Source: Sphingomonas parapaucimobilis NBRC 15100
GTDB lineage: Bacteria > Pseudomonadota > Alphaproteobacteria > Sphingomonadales > Sphingomonadaceae
Length of the DNA stretch: 64,000 nt
NCBI RefSeq assembly: GCF_000787715.1
Contig: NZ_BBPI01000068.1
Location: forward strand, 62,001 to 126,000
Direction: 5' to 3'
Made by a program: the position numbers and the translations under genes
The notes under the pieces: model-generated
Database searches by the model: none
What the model saw: the letters and a program-made list of their open reading frames with translations, nothing else
What the model was told of the DNA's origin: nothing
In this document: positions 37,743-45,912 of the stretch, piece after piece
How positions within the stretch are numbered: position 1 is the stretch's first letter
How the letters are laid out: every line of letters starts with the position of its first letter

Positions 37743-38054
37743 TCAGACCGTCGGCTGGGTGTTGGAGGTAACAGTAGGGATCGGGGCGACGTAGACGCTG
37801 GTCTCGGCCGATACGGCGGCCAGCGAACGCTCGGCGGCGCTCAATCGCTGGCGCAGCCTCCAGCGCGCGGCATGCTGCCAGATCAGTGTCGGCACCAGCC
37901 CCAGCAGAAAGGTCAGGAACAGCAGCAGCGGCAGGTTCACGTCCGCGACCAGTCCGCCGACCAGCCGGATGGGCACGGTCGTCCAGTTCCCCAGCGTGAA
38001 GGCCGCGGCCAGAAAGGCCAGCAGGCACCAGAAGAGCATTTTCAGGAACTGCAT
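37743..38054 (-). CDS. LapA domain-containing membrane protein
   Basis: A 103-residue protein with two transmembrane helices (about 5-22 and 40-62) and a short coiled-coil tail, matching the LapA/DUF1049 family. E. coli LapA works with LapB in LPS assembly control. It lies 7 nt before pyrF with GGAGAAA upstream of its ATG. Confidence 0.75.
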   Translation of the reverse strand: MQFLKMLFWCLLAFLAAAFTLGNWTTVPIRLVGGLVADVNLPLLLFLTFLLGLVPTLIWQHAARWRLRQRLSAAERSLAAVSAETSVYVAPIPTVTSNTQPTV

Positions 38055-38153
38055 GGGTTTCTCCGCATCACCGGGTTCGCCGCCGACCTGACGAGACGGC
38101 GAAACCTCGCTTGGCGATGCGGTCTAGCCGCGTTGACCCTGCATGACCAGCCT

Positions 38154-40436
38154 TCAGCCGATCTCCCGGCGAAGCGAGGCGATCAGGGGCGCGATGGAGG
38201 TCAGCCGCTCCTCTTCCTCGTCGAGTATGGCGAGGAAAGCCCGCCGCTTGAAGGCTGCCACCGCGCCGGGTTTCAGCCGGATCGTCGAGGGCAGAGTGGA
38301 GACGGCAATGTCGATCATCCGTTCCGCGCCGTGCAGCCGCCCCCAAAGATAGTCGTTCTCCCGGTAGCTGCGGCTGAAAAACGCGCCGAAGGTCAGGAAC
38401 TGGATACCCTTCAATGTCGCTTCCGCTCCCCCGGCCCGGATGGCGGTAGCATCGTCGGGTGAGATGCGGTCGACCTTGATCGGGTCGAACTCGTCCAGCC
38501 CCTCGCCCTGGAGCAGCGGCAGTGTCGCCACGTCGAAATAGGGAAAGCCCAGATAGGTCAGCAGCAAGGTGCGCCGCGCCGTACGAGGCAGTCCCGAAAA
38601 GGCAGCGGCCAGCCGGGCGTCGGTTTCGCCGTCCAGTCGGATCAGATCGAGCCTGGCCTCCAGTCGATCGAGCATCGGGCCGCCATCGTCGCGAACGGCG
38701 CGGATATCATCCGCCCAGTCCGCGAGACCAATGCCGCTCTGACGTTCCAGAAACTCCGCCAGCGATTCGTAGATGGCGTCGCGGACGGATGCGAGTTCCG
38801 CCTCGCTATGATCCGCTTCCAGTTCGGTCAGCCGCCGGGCGAGCAACCGAAGGCGACGGATACGATAACCGAGGTCGAAGGCGCGGAGGAACGTCCGCGC
38901 GCCGTTGCTCGATCCGCCTGTGAAGTTGATCGCCTCGCCACCGACATGGCGGGCCGCCACGGTTCGCTCGATCATCGCGCGAAGGCGGTGGCGGTTCGGC
39001 TGGCCATCGTCGCCCATGGCTTCCGTCAGGATCGCCGCCATAGCATCGATGACGTTGGCGAGCTTCAGATGGCCATAGGCGGCATAGCTGAACCCCGCCT
39101 TCGCGGCAGCCGCTGCCTGGGCGCGTACCCGCCAGGACGCCAGTCGCGCGGCAGTCGGACGGTCGAGGAAGAAGGTGCCGCCGAACAGCTGCTCGATCTC
39201 CTGCTCGACCTCCTCGCGAATGGCGGCCAGGATGGCCTGCATACGGTCGATCCGGCCGGAGCGGGCGGCGATTGCCTCCAGATTGTCGCGGATCGGCTGC
39301 TGCCGGGGCAGTTCGCTGATCGCACCGATGATCGTCTGGAAAAACCCTGGATGGCCGCCGCCGCCGGGCAGGCGGAAATGCATTCCGGGAAACGGGTCGA
39401 TATAGACGAAGCGACGGTCGACCTGTCGCCGGGCGGGTCGGCGGCCAAGGGCATCGATAGCGGGGCGGAAGGGGGCGTTGACCAGCACTGATCCGTCGAT
39501 CAGCACCGCCTTGTCCGCCGCTCCCGCCGCATGATGGCGCGGCAGCACGCGGCGTAGAAATTCATCGCGTTCGGGCCATTCCTGCTCGCGCGCCGCGAGA
39601 ACCCGGTCCAACTCGGCCACCGTGAAGGGGGGAAAGGCACCGGGGAAACTGGATGTAGCCCTGGCTGCGAAGACCAGCTCCGGGATCGCAGCCAGCTTGC
39701 CGCCGCCGGTGTCGGTAAAGTCGACAACCATGCGGTGCTCGGTCTCGACCACCTCGCCCGGCGAATGAAGCCGCAACCGCTGTGGCTGGCCGGTAAAGTC
39801 CGTGACGGTGACGAAAAGGTCGAGCGGCTGGCCCGGCGGTATCAGTCGTTTGCCCACCGGACCGTTGGCCATACGGTCGAATGCCTCGAGGAGCCGTCCG
39901 GTAAAGGCATCGGCGGCGAAGGGCGGCTCGAACCAGCGCGAGCGGATCAGATGGCCGAGCTTGGAGCGCACCTCCTCGCGCGTGTCCTCGTCCAGTGCGG
40001 CGATCTTCTCGCCACTGCGCCCCGCCGCCATCCAGGCGATGGGCAGTGCCCACATTTTGGAAAAGCGCGAGGTCGGCGCCGCTTCCGGGGCGATCAGCGA
40101 CTCGATATCGGCCGCCTCCAGCCAAAGGTCGGTCAGCGGGTCGAGGGACTGGCCGGTCGATATGGCATGGCCCAGGAATATGCCGTTGATTCCACCCGCG
40201 CTGGCGCCTGCGATGATGTCGGCCAGGATGCGGACGCGTACGCCGCCACGCTCCGCCATCTCGTCGAGCAGGTCGTGATAGACCGCATCGACCGCCGACG
40301 CCGGTGGATCGCCCTCATGCGAGGCGCGGCTGGCACGCACGACCCGCCAGATTTCCTTGGTGATGCCGTGCATGTAGACGGCCAGGCTGATCCCGCCATA
40401 GCAGACCAGCGCCAGCCGCAGCTCCTTTTCGCGCAT
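38154..40436 (-). CDS. Patatin-like phospholipase (DUF3376-type)
   Basis: A 760-residue protein with an N-terminal patatin domain: KELRLALVCYGGISLAVYMHG (glycine-rich oxyanion region), nucleophile S79 in GASAGG, and the dyad Asp in LIDGSVLVNAPF near residue 310. The long C-terminal half corresponds to the DUF3376 region of the TIGR03607 patatin-related family. Probably a lipid acyl hydrolase. The ATG at 40436 overlaps the upstream stop (TGATG). Confidence 0.85.
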   Translation of the reverse strand: MREKELRLALVCYGGISLAVYMHGITKEIWRVVRASRASHEGDPPASAVDAVYHDLLDEMAERGGVRVRILADIIAGASAGGINGIFLGHAISTGQSLDPLTDLWLEAADIESLIAPEAAPTSRFSKMWALPIAWMAAGRSGEKIAALDEDTREEVRSKLGHLIRSRWFEPPFAADAFTGRLLEAFDRMANGPVGKRLIPPGQPLDLFVTVTDFTGQPQRLRLHSPGEVVETEHRMVVDFTDTGGGKLAAIPELVFAARATSSFPGAFPPFTVAELDRVLAAREQEWPERDEFLRRVLPRHHAAGAADKAVLIDGSVLVNAPFRPAIDALGRRPARRQVDRRFVYIDPFPGMHFRLPGGGGHPGFFQTIIGAISELPRQQPIRDNLEAIAARSGRIDRMQAILAAIREEVEQEIEQLFGGTFFLDRPTAARLASWRVRAQAAAAAKAGFSYAAYGHLKLANVIDAMAAILTEAMGDDGQPNRHRLRAMIERTVAARHVGGEAINFTGGSSNGARTFLRAFDLGYRIRRLRLLARRLTELEADHSEAELASVRDAIYESLAEFLERQSGIGLADWADDIRAVRDDGGPMLDRLEARLDLIRLDGETDARLAAAFSGLPRTARRTLLLTYLGFPYFDVATLPLLQGEGLDEFDPIKVDRISPDDATAIRAGGAEATLKGIQFLTFGAFFSRSYRENDYLWGRLHGAERMIDIAVSTLPSTIRLKPGAVAAFKRRAFLAILDEEEERLTSIAPLIASLRREIG

Positions 40437-41131
40437 CAGCGGGGACCGATCATGGCCCAGATGGGCAGATGGTCGGAGGCGCGTCGCGACATTGGGGTCG
40501 CATGGACTCCACATGCGCCGATCCTCAGCTCGGGCGACACCATGATCCGGTCGAGACGCCCGATCGGCCGCCTTGCATGAAAGCTCGGCCCCGTCTCCGC
40601 GATGGCGAAATCGCGGGTGAAGTCCTTCAGGCACCCCGCCGCGCGGGTCCATTCGTTCAGGTCGCCCATCATGACGGTCGGATGCCGATGCACGCAACTC
40701 GTCAGATGCGCCAGGATCGCCGCCGCCTGCCGACGCCGCCAGAGACCCGACAGGTCGAGGTGCATGCCCACCACCCGGATCACCCCGGCCCTGGTCTGCA
40801 CATCAGCCATGACCGCGCCGCGCGGTTCGAGCGAGGGCAGGTGGATCGCCTCGAAATCCAGGACCTGCGTGTTCTTGCGCACTAGAATGGTATTGCCATG
40901 CCAACCCATCGAGCGGGCTTTCATGCCATAGACGATGGGCTTCCAGTCACTATGCTCGTCGAGCAGATGAAGCGGGATCACCCCTTCGCGTTCGCCGAAG
41001 CGGCGATCCGCCTCCTGCAGGGCGATCACATCGGCATCGACTTCACGCAGGACGTCCAGGATGCGATCGGGATTGCGCCGCCGGTCGGCGCCGATCCCTT
41101 TCCGGATATTGTAGCTGGCGACCTTGATCAT
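40436..41131 (-). CDS. Endonuclease/exonuclease/phosphatase family protein
   Basis: A 231-residue metal-dependent phosphodiesterase-fold protein. The motifs SYNIRKG, ALQEADRR (catalytic Glu), GDLNEW and SDHLPI appear in order. Homologues include DNA repair nucleases and lipid phosphodiesterases. Tight coupling to the patatin-like lipase suggests a joint role, perhaps in lipid turnover. It is the last host gene before the prophage scar. Confidence 0.88.
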   Translation of the reverse strand: MIKVASYNIRKGIGADRRRNPDRILDVLREVDADVIALQEADRRFGEREGVIPLHLLDEHSDWKPIVYGMKARSMGWHGNTILVRKNTQVLDFEAIHLPSLEPRGAVMADVQTRAGVIRVVGMHLDLSGLWRRRQAAAILAHLTSCVHRHPTVMMGDLNEWTRAAGCLKDFTRDFAIAETGPSFHARRPIGRLDRIMVSPELRIGACGVHATPMSRRASDHLPIWAMIGPR

Positions 41132-41187
41132 TCCGCCACTGTAACGCAGCGACGGGATTTTGGTGCCAACTCCTGATACATGGAAAA

Positions 41188-41237
<50 letters not shown>

Positions 41238-41408
41238 GCGAACGGTTCCGATCAGGAGTGAAGCAGGCCGATAAGCCTAGCCAAACCTCCGATCTGTTCC
41301 GGTTTAGTGCCGCCATTTCGTCGTCCGAAGGTGCTCCCTGCACCTAGGAGCAAAGGTTGCCCGCCCCGCGCCAACGGGACGGGCTGCCACGACGCGAGGA
41401 GGCGCGAA
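41238..41408. other. Prophage left-end non-coding region
   Basis: About 170 bases between the att scar and the first phage gene with no supportable ORF. GTTCCG recurs here in two contexts (near 41,255 and 41,296), which might be integrase arm sites, but this is speculative. Promoters for the rightward genes should lie here. Confidence 0.4.
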
Positions 41409-41909
41409 GTGACGAACTATTGTAACACATTATCGGTCGAGCCGCACAAGCTGGTCGGCGACAAATACAGCCCCAATCTCCGGCACTGGCTGAACCGCAA
41501 CCGGCGTACCTATCGATCCTATCCGCTCGTCTATCAGTGGGAGGACGGTGGCCGGTATATCGGCTGGCTGGATGACGATGATGTCGGCTACTTCACAGGC
41601 ACCAGGTTGATGGGCGCTCTGTCCGGTGGTGGCATGGGCAAGATATTCGCGCATGTCCCGTCATGGGCTGCGCAGCTGACCGAGGTTGAAGGTTTCTGGC
41701 AGCGATATGTCGACCAAGGTCGGTGCGCGATCGATCCCGAGCATAAGACCAGCTTCATTGGTGATGATACGCGCTGGCAGGTCGAAGGCGACACCCGCAA
41801 TTGCCTGTGGTGCGGCAACTGCACTCAGGCGCTCCATCGCTGGACCGAGCAGGTCGAGCGCTCTGCATGGAAAGACGCCGCCCGCCTCAACAAGGGGCAA
41901 GCAGCATGA
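41409..41909 (+). CDS. Phage hypothetical protein with CxxCGxC cluster
   Basis: A 166-residue protein I do not recognise. It has Trp/Tyr-rich segments (YPLVYQWEDGGRYIGWLDDD) and a C-terminal CLWCGNC cluster followed by LHRWTEQ, which may bind zinc. The start is GTG at 41409 with AGGAGG about 7 nt upstream. Its stop overlaps the ATG of the methyltransferase-like gene, so the two are coupled. Confidence 0.75.
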   Translation: MTNYCNTLSVEPHKLVGDKYSPNLRHWLNRNRRTYRSYPLVYQWEDGGRYIGWLDDDDVGYFTGTRLMGALSGGGMGKIFAHVPSWAAQLTEVEGFWQRYVDQGRCAIDPEHKTSFIGDDTRWQVEGDTRNCLWCGNCTQALHRWTEQVERSAWKDAARLNKGQAA

Positions 41910-43198
41910 GCGCGAGCGTTCCGGCAAATCAGCGCACCGTGGGTGACCTGATCGAGGAATACGAGGTCAAAGCCGCCGGTGTCGAAGACGCCATCAAGGC
42001 GTTCGAGGCGGCACATGACGCGCTCCAAATGGCTGGCACCGTTCAGGGGTGCTATGTCGAGCCGATCGGCAGCAAGTCGTATCTGCACGCCAGCAGCATT
42101 CGCAAGAACCTGCTCTCGTCAGCCTGGAAGGCAATCTACAATAGGCTCGATATCGGCCGTGTCGCCAGTGCCAAGGACAAGCAGCTATTCGAGCGGACAA
42201 TCGCCGATCCGCCGCCTCTGACCATGGACACGGCTAAGGCGACTTTTGGGGACTATCTGATCCGACCACGCTATCACATCCTCCGGGGTCTGGCCGAAGC
42301 GTTCGCGGATCTTGATCCTGCATACAAGTCGCACGCGAAGGTTCGGGTTGGTGTAAGGGGCCTTCCCAAGCGGATAATTTTGTCGGGCTGGGGTGACTAT
42401 AGCTCTGGCTACGGCGTCGATCGCTTTGAGAATGTGGTCAACGCGCTGGCCACTTATCAGGGCCTGCCGCATATCACTTGGGGTGAAATTCGCGACGTGG
42501 CACGTACTGGCGACACGGCCATGCCCGATCGCGGGTTGACGGTCCGCCGCTTTCAGAACGGCAACTGTCATGTAATCTTTGACAGTTGGGCGCTGGTCGA
42601 TATCAATCGTGCTCTTGGCGAGTTCTACGGCGAGGTACTGCCCGACGCTGAGGAAGAAGGCGTCAAGCCGTCTGCCAGCACCGCAGTAGCCAAAGATCTC
42701 CAGTTTTACTGGACGCCAGAAGAGGTGGTCGAGGAGGCGCTTGAGTACGCCAGTGTTTGGAATAGCAACAGCTACTCCGGCCAGCGTCCGCCACTCCGCG
42801 TGCTTGAGCCATCTTGCGGTGATGGGCGCATTCTGGATGGCATTCGCAGTCGTGGCTATCAGGCGCTCGGCATCGAATATCATCCCGGTCGGGCCTCACA
42901 GGCACGCGCGAAGGGGCACAGCGTCGTCACGGCCAATTTTCTTGAGCAGACACCGACGCCCGAGTTCGACCGAGTGGTCATGAACCCACCATTCTACGGC
43001 CGCCATTACGCGCACCATGTAAGGCATGCTTACAGGTTCCTGAAGCCAGGCGGCACGCTGGTATCGATCCTGCCCGCGACGGCGCACTACGATCACGGCG
43101 AACTCGAGGGGGAATGGCGGGATCTGCCGGTTGGCAGTTTCTCTGCAGCCGGAACCAACGTGCCGACTGGGCTCCTACGCATGAGGAAGGCAGCATGA
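41906..43198 (+). CDS. DUF4942 / SAM-dependent N6-adenine methyltransferase-like protein
   Basis: A 430-residue protein. The N-terminal half (about 20-250) resembles DUF4942. The C-terminal half is a class I methyltransferase with SAM motif VLEPSCGDGRIL (299-310) and catalytic NPPF (360-363), as in N6-adenine DNA methylases. FLKPGGTLVSILP follows. No endonuclease partner is adjacent, so it may protect phage DNA from host restriction. It overlaps both neighbours by 4 bases. Confidence 0.8.
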   Translation: MSASVPANQRTVGDLIEEYEVKAAGVEDAIKAFEAAHDALQMAGTVQGCYVEPIGSKSYLHASSIRKNLLSSAWKAIYNRLDIGRVASAKDKQLFERTIADPPPLTMDTAKATFGDYLIRPRYHILRGLAEAFADLDPAYKSHAKVRVGVRGLPKRIILSGWGDYSSGYGVDRFENVVNALATYQGLPHITWGEIRDVARTGDTAMPDRGLTVRRFQNGNCHVIFDSWALVDINRALGEFYGEVLPDAEEEGVKPSASTAVAKDLQFYWTPEEVVEEALEYASVWNSNSYSGQRPPLRVLEPSCGDGRILDGIRSRGYQALGIEYHPGRASQARAKGHSVVTANFLEQTPTPEFDRVVMNPPFYGRHYAHHVRHAYRFLKPGGTLVSILPATAHYDHGELEGEWRDLPVGSFSAAGTNVPTGLLRMRKAA

Positions 43199-43611
43199 CC
43201 GACCTGACCGAGCGGCTGCGGAAGCGTATCGCGGAGGCGTCAAAGCTTCCTTGGCATCTGATGAATAAGGGCTTCGGGCGCGATAATTCTCCGACGATCT
43301 ATGGGGCGGATGAAGACCTGCGCTTTATAGCGCGCTTCCGAGACGGCCCTTGCTTTCACACCGCTACCCCTGATCTAGCCAACGCCAAGCTGGCGGTGGA
43401 TGCCGTCAACACCCTCCCCGACCTTCTCGCCACCCTCGAAACCCTCACGCAGGAAAACGCGCGGCTGAGGGAGGCGTTGGGTCGGGTAGTTTCTGTAGAT
43501 CAGGAACGCCACTGGACCGCGACAAAGGAAAATCCCGAAACCCATTGGGAGATAATGGACGGTCAGTGCGCCCGTATCGCCCGCAAAGCCCTCGGAGGCG
43601 GCGATGAGTAA
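43195..43611 (+). CDS. Phage hypothetical protein (Ead/Ea22-like)
   Basis: A 138-residue protein with an N-terminal helix, a middle region (SPTIYGADEDLRFIARF, then HTATPDLANAKLAVDAVNTLPDLL) and a coiled-coil segment (ETLTQENARLREAL). This layout is common in phage early accessory proteins of the Ead/Ea22 kind. Function unknown. The ATG overlaps the methyltransferase stop (ATGA). Confidence 0.65.
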   Translation: MTDLTERLRKRIAEASKLPWHLMNKGFGRDNSPTIYGADEDLRFIARFRDGPCFHTATPDLANAKLAVDAVNTLPDLLATLETLTQENARLREALGRVVSVDQERHWTATKENPETHWEIMDGQCARIARKALGGGDE

Positions 43612-43852
43612 CCGAGACGAAGGGCGCGAGCATTACGCGAACAGCGACGATAGCACTCGGTTATGGTTCGAGCGGCAATGGGCGATCTGGCCTGAGCGCG
43701 CGGACGAACGGTTCACGACCAACATGTCCTTTCACTACGGCGGGGTATGCGCCTTTCGCGAGGCTAATGGCTGCGACCCTGTGATGAGTAAGGACTTTGC
43801 CAGCCATGTTGCATGGCATGACCGGCACTCGGGAGGTGGCGATGCCAATTAG
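43604..43852 (+). CDS. Phage hypothetical protein
   Basis: An 82-residue Trp-rich acidic protein (RLWFERQWAIWPERADERF) I do not recognise. It overlaps both neighbours, with GGAGGCGGCG before its ATG, and belongs to the coupled series of small rightward genes. Confidence 0.6.
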   Translation: MSNRDEGREHYANSDDSTRLWFERQWAIWPERADERFTTNMSFHYGGVCAFREANGCDPVMSKDFASHVAWHDRHSGGGDAN

Positions 43853-44198
43853 GCCTGAAAACCGGGCGCGTTATCCCAAGACGTGGAAGGCGATGGTCGC
43901 GTCGGCACGCGAGCGCAGCGGTGATCGTTGTGAATGCGATGGGCGTTGTGGCTTAGACCACGAGGGCGGGAGATGCGGCGCCGTCAATCATCAGCCGCAT
44001 CCTGTAACGGGGTCCAAGGTCGTCCTGACCCTAGCTCACGAACATGGCGTGCCGCTGGAAGAAACCAGCATCGAACGCATGTTTCACGCCTGCCAGCAAT
44101 GCCATAACCGCTACGACGCGCCAATGCGCCGGGCAGGCATCCAGCAACGCGCGAAAGCCGCGATGGCTATAGCCGATATGTTCGGAGATCGTCCATGA
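43842..44198 (+). CDS. HNH-like zinc-binding phage protein
   Basis: A 118-residue protein with a CEC...CG pair, TLAHEHG (histidine at the HNH position) and CQQCHNRYD. The order C-C / H / CxxCH fits the zinc-stabilised HNH fold of small phage proteins, though the first His pair is imperfect, so nuclease activity is uncertain. The start at 43842 is supported by GGAGG; an open upstream extension is not. Confidence 0.65.
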   Translation: MPIRPENRARYPKTWKAMVASARERSGDRCECDGRCGLDHEGGRCGAVNHQPHPVTGSKVVLTLAHEHGVPLEETSIERMFHACQQCHNRYDAPMRRAGIQQRAKAAMAIADMFGDRP

Positions 44199-44371
44199 CC
44201 AACACCGACGCGAAGATCATGCGGGAGGCGGGGAGCGAGCCTGATGCATACGGCCGCACTGGCGAAAAGGAACATTGCTGGGTCTGCGATGGAAAAGGCG
44301 TCGACTTTGGTACGACGTGCCTGACTTGCGGCGGCTTTGGCTGGTTTCGACAACAGGAGATACGCCCATGA
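44195..44371 (+). CDS. DnaJ-zinc-finger-like small phage protein
   Basis: A 58-residue protein with two CxxCxGxG repeats (CWVCDGKG and CLTCGGFG), the motif of the DnaJ central zinc finger, here without J-domain or client domain. Its ATG overlaps the upstream stop and its TGA overlaps the next ATG, which supports it as a real gene despite its length. Confidence 0.65.
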   Translation: MTNTDAKIMREAGSEPDAYGRTGEKEHCWVCDGKGVDFGTTCLTCGGFGWFRQQEIRP

Positions 44372-44610
44372 CCGACCCCACCGAAATCGCGCGCGTCGCG
44401 GCTGGGCTGACGAGGGCGCAGAGGGAGGCCATTGAGGGGGCGTCAGACATGATGTCGAACCATGGCGGCTATGCATTCATGACGGTCGACGTGACTGGCG
44501 ATCCATGGCCAGAAGGTGTGGCGCAGTTCCTGACACTGAAGTCGGATCGTCTCACACCCCTCGGCCTCGCCGTCCGCGACCACATCCTGCGGGAGAAGAG
44601 CGGTGGGTAG
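44368..44610 (+). CDS. Phage hypothetical protein
   Basis: An 80-residue protein I do not recognise, with an N-terminal helix (TEIARVAAGLTRAQREAIEG) and a C-terminal helix (LTPLGLAVRDHILREK) that could be a small helix-turn-helix-like fold. The ATG overlaps the previous stop. Confidence 0.55.
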   Translation: MTDPTEIARVAAGLTRAQREAIEGASDMMSNHGGYAFMTVDVTGDPWPEGVAQFLTLKSDRLTPLGLAVRDHILREKSGG

Positions 44611-44857
44611 CATCACGGTGAACGGGGTCCGCATGGATCATGTGCGTCGCTGTCACTGTGGTCGGAAGCCGACGATCAGGACTGGCTATGAGGGGTATGA
44701 CGACGGCACCGGACCATTCATCATCCTGTGCGATCACGGCACCCCGTTAGCCGATCAGCCGAAAGACTGCCTGCACCTTACCCTCTCCAGAAGCTGGACC
44801 AAGACGCGCGCCACAACCAACTGGAACCGGCTGATTAGGGAGCATGGCCATGACTGA
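44603..44857 (+). CDS. Phage hypothetical protein, Lar-like zinc ribbon
   Basis: An 84-residue protein with C-H-C-G (RRCHCGRKPTI) and a second C/H pair (ILCDHG), then SWTKTRATTNWNRLI. The pattern resembles restriction-alleviation (Lar) type zinc ribbons that end in a W-N segment. The similarity is by eye. Starts with GTG at 44603. Confidence 0.5.
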   Translation: MGSITVNGVRMDHVRRCHCGRKPTIRTGYEGYDDGTGPFIILCDHGTPLADQPKDCLHLTLSRSWTKTRATTNWNRLIREHGHD

Positions 44858-45185
44858 CGTGAAGGTCGAGCAGTGCGACCGAGTGTTGGGGCTGCATTTC
44901 ATCCCGCGCAACTCAGTCGCGGGCCAAGATAGCGAAGGCGTCCTAGCAGGAAAGTATGATGACGCCGAAGCTATTGTTCTAGTCGCCCGCCACCGCCAAG
45001 CAGCCGAGAAGGCGACGCGGGAGCGGGATGCGGGGATTGCGGAGGCACACCGGCAAGCGCGGTTGGAAGCTGCCAAGAACGCCCTTAGCCGGAAGGTGAA
45101 AGCCGAAGCACGGGATCATGAAAGCATGGCGATCGAAGCCCTCCATATCGCCACCGCCATCAGGAGCCAGAACGATGACCGATAA
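44850..45185 (+). CDS. Phage hypothetical protein
   Basis: A 111-residue protein with a globular N-terminus and a long charged helix (HRQAAEKATRERDAGIAEAH onward), probably a coiled coil. The start at 44850 has GGGAG at about 8 nt; 44844 is an alternative. Unknown function. Confidence 0.55.
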   Translation: MTDVKVEQCDRVLGLHFIPRNSVAGQDSEGVLAGKYDDAEAIVLVARHRQAAEKATRERDAGIAEAHRQARLEAAKNALSRKVKAEARDHESMAIEALHIATAIRSQNDDR

Positions 45186-45336
45186 CCCGCTGGTCGAGGC
45201 TGTGGCGGTCGCTATCAGCGGTCAAGACGCAGCCAGTTGGCAAGCATTGCCAGAGGATGATCGCCAGCGTCTATATGGCGGCGGCAAATGGCATGATAGC
45301 GGCTATACTCGCGACGATTATCGCCACGCCGCCTGA
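45175..45336 (+). CDS. Phage hypothetical protein
   Basis: A 53-residue protein (LVEAVAVAISGQDAASWQAL, then RDDYRHAA) resembling the small alpha-helical proteins that end phage early gene strings. AGGAG lies 9 nt before its ATG. It is the last rightward gene before the tRNA and the convergent late operon. Confidence 0.5.
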   Translation: MTDNPLVEAVAVAISGQDAASWQALPEDDRQRLYGGGKWHDSGYTRDDYRHAA

Positions 45337-45396
45337 ATATAATGCACTTATTGCCACCGCAGCATGCTATGCTCATCGCCGCACAGCTAAGCGCAA

Positions 45397-45470
45397 TGCC
45401 CCTTCGTTTAATGGTAGGACAACGGACTTTGAATCCGTGAATGCTGGTTCGATCCCAGCAGGGGCATCCA
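45397..45470 (+). tRNA. tRNA-Gln(TTG)
   Basis: A complete cloverleaf: acceptor TGCCCCT/AGGGGCA, D-arm with AATGGTAG loop, anticodon stem ACGGA/TCCGT with loop CTTTGAA (anticodon TTG), 4-nt variable loop, T-arm GCTGG-TTCGATC-CCAGC, discriminator T and encoded CCA. The U1-A72 pair is characteristic of tRNA-Gln. It sits between convergent phage gene blocks and is therefore probably phage-borne. Confidence 0.9.
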
Positions 45471-45508
45471 AACAGTTGAGGGTGACACCGTAGCGCCACC
45501 CTCAACCG

Positions 45509-45685
45509 TCACTCCACCCGCAAATTCAAGCGCCGCTCCACCTCATCCTGCGCCGCCTGACGCAAAACATCGACGGCCACCTGCTTCGTCAACGGGTTCT
45601 TATTCGAGACGACCGCCTTCGCGATGGCTGGCAGGACGATGCGCTTCAGCGCGAAGTTCGCTATTGCGCCGATCGGGAGTTTCAT
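45509..45685 (-). CDS. Small phage protein at the end of the lysis cassette
   Basis: A 58-residue helical protein (MKLPIGAIANFALKRIVLPA at the N-terminus, charged C-terminus). It overlaps the stop of the upstream gene by 4 bases in the ATGA manner, which supports it. Function unknown; amphipathic, so membrane association is possible. Confidence 0.5.
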   Translation of the reverse strand: MKLPIGAIANFALKRIVLPAIAKAVVSNKNPLTKQVAVDVLRQAAQDEVERRLNLRVE

Positions 45686-45912
45686 GCGGTGGGTTCCTTT
45701 GTGCTGGACGGGTCAGAGGCAGTGCCAGCCGGTTCGGGCTGGCGGTTCGTAGGGATACGCAGGATGCCGATTAGGCCGCCCGTGATGGTGCCCAGACCGA
45801 AGGCCTCGCCAACCGAGACGCCGCGCCCGGCCGCGATCAATGCCGATATGAAGACGACGACCAGCGCCCCGAGCGTCGCGAGGTAGGCGACGAGCTGTTC
45901 ACGGGGGGTCAT
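45682..45912 (-). CDS. Small phage membrane protein (holin-like)
   Basis: A 76-residue protein with one strong transmembrane helix (YLATLGALVVVFISALIAAG), a weaker glycine-rich hydrophobic segment (GLGTITGGLIGIL) and a hydrophilic tail. It follows the endolysin with a 4-base overlap, a usual place for holins or accessory lysis proteins. Confidence 0.6.
   Translation of the reverse strand: MTPREQLVAYLATLGALVVVFISALIAAGRGVSVGEAFGLGTITGGLIGILRIPTNRQPEPAGTASDPSSTKEPTA

Noticed and set aside
45397..45470. The tRNA-Gln as a second attachment site splitting two prophages
   Set aside because: Genes on both sides look phage-derived and no duplicated 3' fragment of this tRNA was noticed, though a second nested element cannot be fully excluded.
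45257..45493. A small protein gene overlapping the tRNA-Gln
   Set aside because: Its translation includes the tRNA sequence itself, and it has no ribosome site. The tRNA explains the sequence.
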